Origin: Corynebacterium kalinowskii | GTDB taxonomy: Bacteria > Actinomycetota > Actinomycetes > Mycobacteriales > Mycobacteriaceae | Reading direction: 5' to 3' | Length of the DNA: 64,000 nt | Assembly (NCBI RefSeq): GCF_009734385.1 | Contig: NZ_CP046452.1 | Location: 2,046,001-2,110,000, forward strand | Shown here: in pieces, positions 47,345 to 55,559 of the stretch | How the letters are laid out: the number at the start of each line of letters is the position of its first letter | Numbering within the stretch: position 1 is the first letter of the stretch | Position numbers and translations under genes: made by a program | Notes under the pieces: generated by a model | Seen by the model: the letters and a program-made list of their open reading frames with translations, nothing else | Databases searched by the model: none | What the model was told of the DNA's origin: nothing

Positions 47345-48640
47345 ATGAGCAACGTTGGCAAGCCACGTACCGCCGCCGAGATCCAGCAGGATTGGGACAC
47401 CAACCCACGCTGGGAAGGCATCACCCGCGACTACACCGCCGAGCAGGTCGCTGAACTCCAGGGCAACGTCGTCGAAGAGCACACCCTCGCACGCCGCGGC
47501 GCAGAGATCCTGTGGGAAAAGGTTAGCCGCAAGGATGACTCCTACATCAACGCACTCGGCGCACTGACCGGTAACCAGGCTGTCCAGCAGGTTCGCGCTG
47601 GTCTGCAGGCTGTGTACCTCTCCGGTTGGCAGGTTGCAGGTGACGCCAACCTCTCCGGTCACACCTACCCGGACCAGTCCCTGTACCCAGCCAACTCCGT
47701 CCCTAACGTTGTTCGCCGCATCAACAATGCACTGCTGCGTGCCGACGAGATCGCCCGCGCTGAGGGCGACACCACCGTTGAAGACTGGCTCGTTCCAATC
47801 GTTGCAGACGGCGAGGCCGGCTTCGGCGGCGCGCTGAACGTCTACGAACTTCAGAAGGCAATGATCGCTGCTGGCGCCGCCGGCACCCACTGGGAAGACC
47901 AGCTCGCTTCCGAAAAGAAGTGTGGCCACCTCGGCGGCAAGGTTCTGATCCCGACCCAGCAGCACATCCGTACCCTGAACGCTGCGCGCCTGGCAGCTGA
48001 CGTCGCTAACACCCCTACCGTCGTCATCGCCCGCACCGACGCTGAGGCGGCTACCCTCATCACCTCTGACGTCGACGAGCGCGACCGCCCATTCATCACC
48101 GGCGAGCGCACCGCAGAAGGCTTCTACAAGATTCAGAACGGCATCGAGCCATGTATCGCACGTGCGAAGTCGTACGCACCATACGCAGACATGATCTGGA
48201 TGGAAACCGGTACCCCAGACCTCGAGCTAGCTAAGAAGTTCGCTGAGGCCGTCAAGTCCGAGTACCCAGACCAGCTCCTGTCTTACAACTGCTCCCCATC
48301 CTTCAACTGGTCCAAGCACCTCGACGATGCCACCATCGCTAAGTTCCAGCGCGAACTCGGCGCCATGGGCTTCAAGTTCCAGTTCATCACCCTGGCCGGC
48401 TTCCACGCCCTCAACTACGGCATGTTCGACCTGGCTCACGGCTACGCACGCAACGGCATGACTTCCTTCGTTGACCTGCAGAACCGCGAGTTCAAGGCTG
48501 CCGAAGAGCGCGGCTTCACCGCCGTCAAGCACCAGCGTGAAGTTGGCGCAGGCTACTTCGACCAGATCGCAACCACCGTGGACCCTAACACCTCCACCGC
48601 AGCCCTGAAGGGCTCCACCGAGGAAGAGCAGTTCCACTAA
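47345..48640 (+). CDS. aceA: Isocitrate lyase
   Basis: Splits isocitrate to succinate and glyoxylate. 431 residues; signature KKCGHLGG (catalytic Cys near 192), [15 protein letters not shown] at the N-terminus and the C-terminal lid [22 protein letters not shown] (partly quoted). ATG at 47345 with AAGGAG 9 nt upstream; the frame to 47267 is not used. Ends in a strong hairpin at 48654-48692. Confidence 0.98.
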   Translation: MSNVGKPRTAAEIQQDWDTNPRWEGITRDYTAEQVAELQGNVVEEHTLARRGAEILWEKVSRKDDSYINALGALTGNQAVQQVRAGLQAVYLSGWQVAGDANLSGHTYPDQSLYPANSVPNVVRRINNALLRADEIARAEGDTTVEDWLVPIVADGEAGFGGALNVYELQKAMIAAGAAGTHWEDQLASEKKCGHLGGKVLIPTQQHIRTLNAARLAADVANTPTVVIARTDAEAATLITSDVDERDRPFITGERTAEGFYKIQNGIEPCIARAKSYAPYADMIWMETGTPDLELAKKFAEAVKSEYPDQLLSYNCSPSFNWSKHLDDATIAKFQRELGAMGFKFQFITLAGFHALNYGMFDLAHGYARNGMTSFVDLQNREFKAAEERGFTAVKHQREVGAGYFDQIATTVDPNTSTAALKGSTEEEQFH

Positions 48641-48653
48641 TTCTTCACAATGC

Positions 48654-48692
48654 CAGTGCGGGGAGTTTCCATTTTGGAAACTCCCCGCACTG
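48654..48692. terminator. Perfect 17-bp hairpin after aceA
   Basis: CAGTGCGGGGAGTTTCC (48654-48670) pairs perfectly with its complement at 48676-48692, 5-nt loop. It lies 14 nt past the aceA stop and 4 nt before the stop of the convergent small gene, so it can serve both transcripts. There is no long T-run on either strand. Confidence 0.85.
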
Positions 48693-48695
48693 CTT

Positions 48696-48968
48696 CTATG
48701 AGCCCGCTAGTTCCCGAGCACCTTCCGGAGTAATTGCGGCAATCTTCGACGCGGTCGCAATACCGTCAGTGCGTTCCGGTTTCCAATCTGGTTCGATTCT
48801 TGCTGCAACAGCTGCTGCAGCAAGACCACTCACTCGCCCACCCGACGTTGGGGCTTTAGACTTGCCCCCACCTCGAGATGTTGCGGCTTGAATCAACCGG
48901 CCAGTGAGAACTGGGCTCGCTACCTGCAACTTTGCGACAGCCCGATTAACTACACTTCGAAAAATCAT
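48696..48968 (-). CDS. Small basic protein downstream of glpD, 90 aa
   Basis: Unrecognised 90-residue protein, Ala/Arg/Lys-rich, no signal peptide or membrane helix ([20 protein letters not shown]...). GGAAGC lies before the ATG, 9 nt after the glpD stop, so it is the third gene of a TetR-glpD-small-protein operon. The codon pattern is ordinary and the protein is plausible but unproven. Confidence 0.6.
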   Translation of the reverse strand: MIFRSVVNRAVAKLQVASPVLTGRLIQAATSRGGGKSKAPTSGGRVSGLAAAAVAARIEPDWKPERTDGIATASKIAAITPEGARELAGS

Positions 48969-48977
48969 CAGCGCTTC

Positions 48978-50549
48978 CTATCCCAGATTGTGTAACTGCA
49001 GAACTTCACGGGCCACAGGAGCCGCGGCCACACGGTCTTTCTCTACCAACCCAACGCGGGTACGTCGGTCTAGGATATCGCCTTCGGTCAGTGCCCCCTC
49101 ATGAGTTACTGCATACTCGAACTCTGCGCGCGTAATGTCCAAACCCGCAACCTTTGCCAACGGCTGCGAAAGTGTTGCCGCTTCAACCACGGTCGGAGCT
49201 TCATAGCCATAACGTTCAACCAGGGACTGTGGCAACCCATGCAGCTGTTCTGGCCGCACGTCCCGGAATTCACGGTGCGCACGAGCTCCTACATAAGGGA
49301 AGTTTCTAGTGACACATCCTGATGCCGGCAGATTTCGGCGAGAAAGCACCTCATCCACAATCTCTTCCGCCATCAATCGGAACTCTGTGTATTTACCGCC
49401 GACGATGGAGATCAGGCCGTTGTCTGCTTCAATAGTCGAGTGTCGGCGAGACACATCTGCGGTCCCAGCATTCCCGCCTTGGTCGATGAGTGGACGCAGA
49501 CCAGTGAATGCACCAATGACATCCTTACGGCTGATCTTCTTATCCAAGGCACGATTAATATTCTCAATGATGAACTGAATGTCCTCTTCAGGCGTCGGTG
49601 GAACATCCGGGATCTCACCGGGGGTTTCCTCATCAGTCAAACCGATAAACACACGGCCCAATTGCTCTGGCAAAATGAACAGGTACCGCGAGAAAGAGCC
49701 AGGTAGTGGTACGGTCAGCGCGCCAGTGGGGTTACCGAACAGCTCGGAATCAAGAATAATATGCGTGCCTCTCGACGGCCGGATCTTAATATCCTTATCC
49801 AAACCGCCCGCCCACACACCGGTTGCGTTCACCACGCACTTTGCCTTGACCGTCATGCTCTTACCACTGAGAGTGTCGGTCAAGGTGACAACCTCGCCAG
49901 TGGCGGAGTCCACTGCCGTGTAGGTCAGTATTCGAGCGCCCTCACCAGCGGCAGTACGCGCGACTGCCGTGACAATTCGAGCATCGTCCACCATTTGCCC
50001 ATCGAAGTTGACCCAAGATCCGACCAGCTTCTCACGAGATGCCGTGGGGACCAGCTCGAGAGTGCGTTGTTTATTGGCGAAACGAGAGCGCGGCAGTGTT
50101 TTACTCGAAGTCCTCGCAGCAATTCGCAGCATGTCGCCCGCTAGGTACCCCATGCGAATGAGTGCCTTTTGCACGATGTTCGTGTCTGCTCCGAGGATGG
50201 TTACCTGTGGCAGTTTGTGGATTAGATGGGGCGCATTGACTTCCATCAAGATGCCTCGCTCACAGGCGGAGTGGTAGGCAATCCCTACCTCCAATTTCGC
50301 AAGGTACCTCAAACCGCCGTGCGCCAGCTTGGAGGAAAAGCGTGAGGTACCAAAACCGAGATCGTGCTTTTCTAGCAGCACCACATTCAAACCTCGAGTT
50401 ACAGCATCCAACGCAACTCCTACGCCGGTGATGCCACCGCCAATGACAATCATGTCGATGTCTTCAGGATCGGACTGTAGGTATTCGATGTCCTGTGCTC
50501 GTCGCCTAGCGTTGAGTGCAGTACCGAATTCGGATCGTTGGGTAGTCAT
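48978..50549 (-). CDS. glpD: Aerobic glycerol-3-phosphate dehydrogenase
   Basis: FAD enzyme that oxidises sn-glycerol-3-phosphate to DHAP and feeds electrons to the quinone pool. 523 residues with the dinucleotide motif VIGGGITGVGVALDA (about 35-49), the GlpD segment FSSKLAHGGLRYL and GGKYTEFRLMAEE. Its ATG overlaps the TetR stop as ATGA, so the two are coupled. Forms part of a block resembling Rv2249c-Rv2252 (glpD1, TetR, flavoprotein, lipid kinase), from memory. Confidence 0.95.
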   Translation of the reverse strand: MTTQRSEFGTALNARRRAQDIEYLQSDPEDIDMIVIGGGITGVGVALDAVTRGLNVVLLEKHDLGFGTSRFSSKLAHGGLRYLAKLEVGIAYHSACERGILMEVNAPHLIHKLPQVTILGADTNIVQKALIRMGYLAGDMLRIAARTSSKTLPRSRFANKQRTLELVPTASREKLVGSWVNFDGQMVDDARIVTAVARTAAGEGARILTYTAVDSATGEVVTLTDTLSGKSMTVKAKCVVNATGVWAGGLDKDIKIRPSRGTHIILDSELFGNPTGALTVPLPGSFSRYLFILPEQLGRVFIGLTDEETPGEIPDVPPTPEEDIQFIIENINRALDKKISRKDVIGAFTGLRPLIDQGGNAGTADVSRRHSTIEADNGLISIVGGKYTEFRLMAEEIVDEVLSRRNLPASGCVTRNFPYVGARAHREFRDVRPEQLHGLPQSLVERYGYEAPTVVEAATLSQPLAKVAGLDITRAEFEYAVTHEGALTEGDILDRRTRVGLVEKDRVAAAPVAREVLQLHNLG

Positions 50550-51133
50550 GAGAGCAAATAACCTTTCAGTAGTGCGGAAAGCTCAGCTTCCCATGGGTGA
50601 GCTTCTCCGTAGATGGGTTGCACTATGTGAGATGCCAGTGCAAATTGCTGAGCTGTGAGCAAAACTGTGACCGCCAGCTCGCGGGGACCGCGTTTTGTCA
50701 TAGTGGGATCAATGCTTTGGATGTATTCGATCGATCTCTCAACGATCCCGATGATTCGGATCTGAGATTCGCCAAAGCGCTGAAAAAGATACGTGTGAAT
50801 CAGTCCGGGATCATGCTCGATGAAGATCTTCAGCAGCTGATTTTCACTGGCTGCCTTCGTACAGTCGACAATGAACGTCACCAGATCTAGGCCTGTCGTT
50901 GGGATCGCTCGTGGTTGCCTCAAGAGTTGCAACAGTTCTCGAGTTACTACCTTGGTGATGATTCCGTCGACATTGCGATACCTGGCATAAAGTGAGGGGC
51001 GAGAAATTCCTGCTAAACGGGCAATCCCGGACATCGTGGTTTTGGAAATCCCGTGTGTAAGCACACTTTCCTTAGCCGCCGCCAAAATGGCAGCATCAAT
51101 GTCCGTCTTTGAACGTACCCGCGTTGCACTCAC
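50546..51133 (-). CDS. TetR-family regulator of the glpD block
   Basis: 195 residues from a GTG at 51133. Helix-turn-helix near 15-60 (SKTDIDAAILAAAKESVLTHG; GIARLAGISRPSLYARY, each within one domain) with a variable ligand domain. A GATAAT -10 ends 6 nt before the GTG and no spaced ribosome binding site is seen, so the mRNA is probably leaderless; a longer frame from 51169 would place the start upstream of the -10. Operon with glpD. The 10-mer ATCTGTAAAG in its promoter also occurs in the divergent promoter, a candidate operator. Confidence 0.9.
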   Translation of the reverse strand: MSATRVRSKTDIDAAILAAAKESVLTHGISKTTMSGIARLAGISRPSLYARYRNVDGIITKVVTRELLQLLRQPRAIPTTGLDLVTFIVDCTKAASENQLLKIFIEHDPGLIHTYLFQRFGESQIRIIGIVERSIEYIQSIDPTMTKRGPRELAVTVLLTAQQFALASHIVQPIYGEAHPWEAELSALLKGYLLS

Positions 51134-51139
51134 GTCCCT

Positions 51140-51163
51140 ATTATCAAACCGTTCTTTACAGAT
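51140..51163 (-). promoter_or_regulatory. Promoter and candidate operator of the TetR-glpD operon
   Basis: On the minus strand ATCTGTAAAG (51163-51154), 8 nt, then GATAAT (51145-51140), 6 nt, then the GTG start. The same 10-mer is found 7 nt before the -10 of the divergent gene (51348-51357). Confidence 0.6.
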
Positions 51164-51347
51164 GCGCAATGGGTGTCAAGTTACACTTCGCTCGTCACTA
51201 CAGAAAACAATCGACATCCCAGCAGGTCAAGAAGGTGTTCCGGCGCTTTACACCCAGAACCCCACCAGTTCCCTCAATTACACTTGCCAACAAACTGTAA
51301 ACACCGTTGGTGCAGGAAGATCGCCGTTAGTTGGACAGATTCTCCAA

Positions 51348-51370
51348 ATCTGTAAAGCGGAACCTATAGG
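51348..51370 (+). promoter_or_regulatory. Promoter and candidate operator of the flavoprotein gene
   Basis: ATCTGTAAAG (51348-51357), 7 nt, then TATAGG (51365-51370) as a -10, about 32 nt before the ATG at 51403. Same layout as the divergent TetR promoter, so both are probably controlled by the same protein. Confidence 0.55.
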
Positions 51371-51402
51371 AACGTCGATAAGCCAGCGGTAGTGTCAGGA
51401 TC

Positions 51403-53034
51403 ATGAACACACCATCTATGTCGATGCCTACCCCGCCCATGGCTTTTGGCCTGTGGGGAACGATGGAAGAGCGCAAACCTCTCTCGGACAGCATCAAGAA
51501 TATGTTGAATTCAATCCTCGGTAGTGCGCAGCCGCGCCCAATTCCTGCGCTTGAAGATCTTAAGCTCAGCGAAGTCCGCCTAAGCGACACCGACCTCGAC
51601 GCCCTCAAGAAGCTTGTCGGTTCCCAACATGTGTCCACAGACCGAGAGCAGCGCGTCCCACGTGCGCTCGGCAAATCCTACTTTGACCTTTTGGACACTC
51701 GTCTCGCTGATGTCATTTCCTGCCCCGACGCCGTGGTTACTCCAGCCACCGAGGACGAAGTGCTCAAGGTCCTACAATGGTGCACTGCGGAAAAGGTTGC
51801 CGTGGTGCCATTCGGTGGCGGAACTAGTGTGGTCGGTGGCGTCACGCCACTTGACGGTGGCTTGAGAGCGGTCATCAGCCTGGATCTTGCCCGGTTTGAT
51901 GCTGTAGAGGATGTTGATCCGATCTCAGGTGAGGCCACTCTGGGCGCTGGAATGTCCGGCCCGCATGCAGAAATTGAACTGGCCAAGCACGGCCTGCAGC
52001 TCGGGCATTTTCCGCAATCTTTCCCATACGCCACCATTGGCGGGTTTGCGGCCACCCGTTCTTCCGGTCAAAACTCCGCAGGATACGGTCGCTTTGATGA
52101 GATGGTTCGCAGCATGACCGTGGTGACCCCACAAGGAATCATCGAGCCAGGTCACGCCGCTCCTTCCTCCGCCGCTGGACCTGACATGCGCGAGATTTTC
52201 CTAGGATCCGAAGGCACCTTCGGCATCATCACTCGAGTTCGTTGCAACGTTCACCCAATCCCGGAGACTAAAGCTTACGAAGCCTTCGTCTTCCCGAATT
52301 TCGACGCCGGTGTCAACGCCGTACGCATGGTCGAACAGACCGGCACTGGCCCTACTGTAATTCGGCTTTCCGACGAAGTTGAGTCCGCCACCAATTTGAC
52401 GTCCACGGACTCCATCGGCACCAAAGAGGGCGCGGCTCCCAAGGGTTGCCTCTGCCTGACTATGTACGAAGGCTCACCGGATCACGTTGAGTCGCGCCAT
52501 AAGGAGACTCGTGAATTGCTGCTCTCTCTTGGTGGCCAATCAATCGGCGAAGCCCCCGTACGCAAATGGGAAAAGGGCCGTTTTGGCTCCCCAGTCCTGC
52601 GCGACTCGCTCTTGGACGTTGGCGCACTGTGCGAGACCTTTGAGACGGCTACTGACTGGTCTAACGTTGCTCGGCTAAAGAAGCAGGTCACTGCTGCGCT
52701 GACTGATGAGCTGACGAAGTCGGGCACGATGTGCCTGGTTTTGTGTCATGTTTCCCATGTTTATGCCAACGGTTGCTCACTGTACTTCACAGTCGTTGCC
52801 ACCCAAAACGATCAACCTCGTAAGCAGTGGGAAATTGCCAAGGTCCGCGTAATGAAGGCAATCGTGGACAATGGCGGCACGATCACGCACCACCATGCCA
52901 TCGGAACAGATCATGTGTCCGCCATGCCACATGAGATTGGTGCGGTCGGTATTCAGCTCATGCAGGCGATAAAGAGCACTCTCGATCCTGCAGGCATTTT
53001 GAACCCTGGCAAGCTTGTGAGTTCGCAGGCCTAA
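51403..53034 (+). CDS. FAD-binding oxidase of the alkyl-DHAP synthase type
   Basis: 543-residue flavoprotein of the VAO/AGPS family. FAD-binding PP-loop PFGGGTSVVGGVTPLDGG near 137-154; SAGYGRFDEMV; and near the C-terminus ITHHHAIGTDH, with the HHH cluster typical of alkylglycerone-phosphate synthase. Such enzymes exchange the acyl for an alkyl group in DHAP; mycobacterial homologues (Rv2251 type) are not proven ether-lipid enzymes. AGGATC lies 3 nt before the ATG. Co-directional with the lipid kinase that starts 5 nt after its stop. Confidence 0.88.
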   Translation: MNTPSMSMPTPPMAFGLWGTMEERKPLSDSIKNMLNSILGSAQPRPIPALEDLKLSEVRLSDTDLDALKKLVGSQHVSTDREQRVPRALGKSYFDLLDTRLADVISCPDAVVTPATEDEVLKVLQWCTAEKVAVVPFGGGTSVVGGVTPLDGGLRAVISLDLARFDAVEDVDPISGEATLGAGMSGPHAEIELAKHGLQLGHFPQSFPYATIGGFAATRSSGQNSAGYGRFDEMVRSMTVVTPQGIIEPGHAAPSSAAGPDMREIFLGSEGTFGIITRVRCNVHPIPETKAYEAFVFPNFDAGVNAVRMVEQTGTGPTVIRLSDEVESATNLTSTDSIGTKEGAAPKGCLCLTMYEGSPDHVESRHKETRELLLSLGGQSIGEAPVRKWEKGRFGSPVLRDSLLDVGALCETFETATDWSNVARLKKQVTAALTDELTKSGTMCLVLCHVSHVYANGCSLYFTVVATQNDQPRKQWEIAKVRVMKAIVDNGGTITHHHAIGTDHVSAMPHEIGAVGIQLMQAIKSTLDPAGILNPGKLVSSQA

Positions 53035-53039
53035 CGCCC

Positions 53040-53969
53040 ATGCATATTGAACCGAAAGTTGAGTCGCGGGATATCTCCTATGTAGCCGTGCTCACCAATC
53101 CGAAAGCAGGAAAAGGGCGCGCCGCAGAAGCAAGCATCGCCGCCCGCAAACGATTCATCGATCTTGGCATTAATGTTGTCAGCCTCGAAGGCAGCTCACC
53201 CGAGGCATCTGCAGCGTTAGCTCGGGAGGCTTTGAAGAATCCAGGCGTCGATGCCTTGGTCGTGTGCGGTGGGGATGGACTGATCAATCTGGCGCTCCAG
53301 GCCCAAGCCAATTCCCGCACGCCATTGGGTATCATCCCGGCGGGCACCGGAAACGACCACGCCCGGGAGTATCACATCCCACTCGACCCAGAGCGTGCGG
53401 CAGATGTTATTGCTGAAGGCTTCTGCACCACCACTGACCTGATAAAAATGACAACTGACGATGGCTACGAAAGGTACTTTGGAACAATTGCCACACAAGG
53501 TTTTGATTCCCTAGTAACTAGACGCACCAATACCATCCGATGGCCTAAAGGTCCGGCTCGATACCTACTTAGCATTGGAATCGAACTGCTGAATCTTCGG
53601 CCAATCCCCTGCACAATCACACTGGATGACAGCAAAACCCTCACTGATCCAGTCGTGCTGTGCGCGGTGGGAAACACCAAATCCTACGGTGGCGGCATGA
53701 AGATCTGCCCACGGGCGCAGCATAACGACGGTGTCATCGACCTCACGGTTGTGCCATACATGCCCCGTCGGTCGTTGCTTACCAAAATGAAGATGCTGTA
53801 TTCAGGGAGCCTGACCGAGAAGTCGGGAATCGCGCAATACCGAGCCAAGAAGATTCGAATCGATATCAAGCATATGCCGGTGTATGCGGATGGCGACTTG
53901 TTCCGCCATCTTCCGATCACATATGAGATTGCGCCTGATCAGGGTTTGTATCTAGTCCCTCATCCTTAG
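53040..53969 (+). CDS. Diacylglycerol kinase family lipid kinase
   Basis: 309 residues, DAGK catalytic domain with GGDG at 77-80 (CGGDGLINLAL; the usual Thr after GGDG is Leu here) and GTGND at 102-106; C-terminal GGGMKICPRAQHNDGVIDLTV is typical. Phosphorylates a lipid hydroxyl with ATP; the M. tuberculosis homologue Rv2252 is reported to act on diacylglycerol. No clear ribosome binding site, so translation probably continues from the upstream gene. Ends at a shared terminator with rplE. Confidence 0.92.
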   Translation: MHIEPKVESRDISYVAVLTNPKAGKGRAAEASIAARKRFIDLGINVVSLEGSSPEASAALAREALKNPGVDALVVCGGDGLINLALQAQANSRTPLGIIPAGTGNDHAREYHIPLDPERAADVIAEGFCTTTDLIKMTTDDGYERYFGTIATQGFDSLVTRRTNTIRWPKGPARYLLSIGIELLNLRPIPCTITLDDSKTLTDPVVLCAVGNTKSYGGGMKICPRAQHNDGVIDLTVVPYMPRRSLLTKMKMLYSGSLTEKSGIAQYRAKKIRIDIKHMPVYADGDLFRHLPITYEIAPDQGLYLVPHP

Positions 53970-53981
53970 CAAGTTGCGCAA

Positions 53982-54040
53982 CAAAAATAGCCCCTACCAG
54001 GGACGATTCTCAAATGAAACGTCCTAAGTAGGGGCTAAAT
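53982..54040. terminator. Bidirectional terminator between the lipid kinase and rplE
   Basis: TAGCCCCTAC (53988-53997) and GTAGGGGCTA (54028-54037) form a 10-bp stem extended by GGGACG/CGTCC inside. Flanked by AAAAATAG on one side and TAAATTTT on the other, giving a T-run on both strands. It ends both convergent transcripts. Confidence 0.85.
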
Positions 54041-54054
54041 TTTACCAGTAAAAA

Positions 54055-54627
54055 CTAGTGCTCAGACTGGCCAGGCTTCTTGAATGGGAAGCCGAGCTCG
54101 CGGAGGAGCGCACGGCCTTCGTCATTGTTGGTAGCCGTGGTAACGACGGTGATGTCCATACCGCGTGGGCGGTCGACCTTGTCAACGTCGATTTCGTAGA
54201 ACATGGTCTGCTCGTTCAGACCGAAGGTGTAGTTGCCGTGGCCGTCGAACTGCTGGTCGGACAAGCCGCGGAAGTCACGAATACGTGGGAGAGCGACAGT
54301 CAGGAGACGGTCAAGGAATTCCCACATACGGTCGCCACGCAGGGTAACGCGGGCACCGATTGGCATGCCTTCACGGAGCTTGAAGTTTGCGATGGACTTC
54401 TTCGCACGGCGAAGCTCTGGCTTCTGACCGGTGATTGCGGTGAGGTCCTCGAGTGCGCCGTTGATCAGCTTGGAGTCACGAGCAGCGTCGCCGACGCCCA
54501 TGTTGACAACAACCTTGACGACGCCAGGGATCTGCATGACGTTGTCGAAAGAGAACTCTTCGTTCAGCTTCGTGCGGATCTCTTCGCGGTAACGGGTCTT
54601 GAGGCGAGGGGTGTAGTTTTCGCTCAT
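54055..54627 (-). CDS. rplE: 50S ribosomal protein L5
   Basis: 5S rRNA-binding protein, 190 residues; [20 protein letters not shown] and C-terminal [20 protein letters not shown] are diagnostic. Last gene of the rplN-rplX-rplE piece; a terminator follows, so the transcript does not reach rpsH. Confidence 0.98.
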   Translation of the reverse strand: MSENYTPRLKTRYREEIRTKLNEEFSFDNVMQIPGVVKVVVNMGVGDAARDSKLINGALEDLTAITGQKPELRRAKKSIANFKLREGMPIGARVTLRGDRMWEFLDRLLTVALPRIRDFRGLSDQQFDGHGNYTFGLNEQTMFYEIDVDKVDRPRGMDITVVTTATNNDEGRALLRELGFPFKKPGQSEH

Positions 54628-54628
54628 T

Positions 54629-54943
54629 TTAGATGTCCTTCCCGTTCTTACGAGAAATACGGACGCGCTTGCCGTTCTCGTCTACACGGTAACCAACGCG
54701 AGTTGGGTTGCCCTCGGAGTCCAGAACCATCACGTTAGAAACGTTGATTGGAGCTTCCTGGGTTACGATGCCGCCGGACTCAGCGCCACGCTCAGGTGCG
54801 GAGTTGGCAACGTGCTTCTTGATGCGATTAACGCCCTCGACAATGACCTTGTTGGTCTTAGGGAAAGCCTCAATGACCTTGCCCTTAGCGCCCTTGTCTG
54901 GGCCGGAGATGACGAGTACGTTGTCGCCCTTATGGATCTTCAT
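54629..54943 (-). CDS. rplX: 50S ribosomal protein L24
   Basis: 104 residues, KOW motif near the N-terminus ([20 protein letters not shown]) and [11 protein letters not shown]. One nt from rplE and 3 nt from rplN. Confidence 0.98.
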   Translation of the reverse strand: MKIHKGDNVLVISGPDKGAKGKVIEAFPKTNKVIVEGVNRIKKHVANSAPERGAESGGIVTQEAPINVSNVMVLDSEGNPTRVGYRVDENGKRVRISRKNGKDI

Positions 54944-54946
54944 AAG

Positions 54947-55315
54947 TTAGATCACCTCCGGTGCGAGAGAAACGATCTTCATGAACTTCTTGTCACGAAG
55001 CTCACGAGCAACTGGGCCGAAAATACGGGTACCACGCGGCTCGTTGTCGTTCTTGATGATGACGGCGGCGTTTTCGTCGAAACGGATGTAGGAGCCGTCT
55101 GCACGACGGGTTTCCTTCTTCGCACGAACGATTACGGCCTTGACGATTTCGCCAGACTTGACGTTGCCGCCTGGGGTGGCTTCCTTGACAGTAGCGACGA
55201 TGACGTCGCCAATGCCAGCAAAGCGTCGAGTAGAGCCACCGAGAACGCGGATGCACAGGATTTCACGTGCACCAGTGTTGTCGGCAACCTTCAGACGCGA
55301 TTCTTGCTGAATCAC
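54947..55315 (-). CDS. rplN: 50S ribosomal protein L14
   Basis: 122 residues. GTG start at 55315 ([20 protein letters not shown]) with AGGAGACCCTA before it; the open frame to 55420 is not homologous. First gene of this spc piece, divergent from fdhF across 244 nt, so rplN has its own promoter and is not joined to rpsQ here. Confidence 0.98.
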   Translation of the reverse strand: MIQQESRLKVADNTGAREILCIRVLGGSTRRFAGIGDVIVATVKEATPGGNVKSGEIVKAVIVRAKKETRRADGSYIRFDENAAVIIKNDNEPRGTRIFGPVARELRDKKFMKIVSLAPEVI

Positions 55316-55559
55316 TAGGGTCTCCTGACCTGGTTGAATCTTGATGTGCGCCGGATTTCCGTCCCGAACGCACGCGGTCGGTGTTGCAAAGGTAAAAGCA
55401 TGAAAAAGAACCGGGCACATTCCTCAGCAATGAGCTGGGGTTATGTAACTCACGGGTTTTGCAACTGCAACAGCCTAACACGCAGGCTGAAGGCAACAAA
55501 ATTCCATCTCTTTTGCACTCAAGCTTCTCTTTTTCATAGAAGTCAATAGACTAGGGGCC

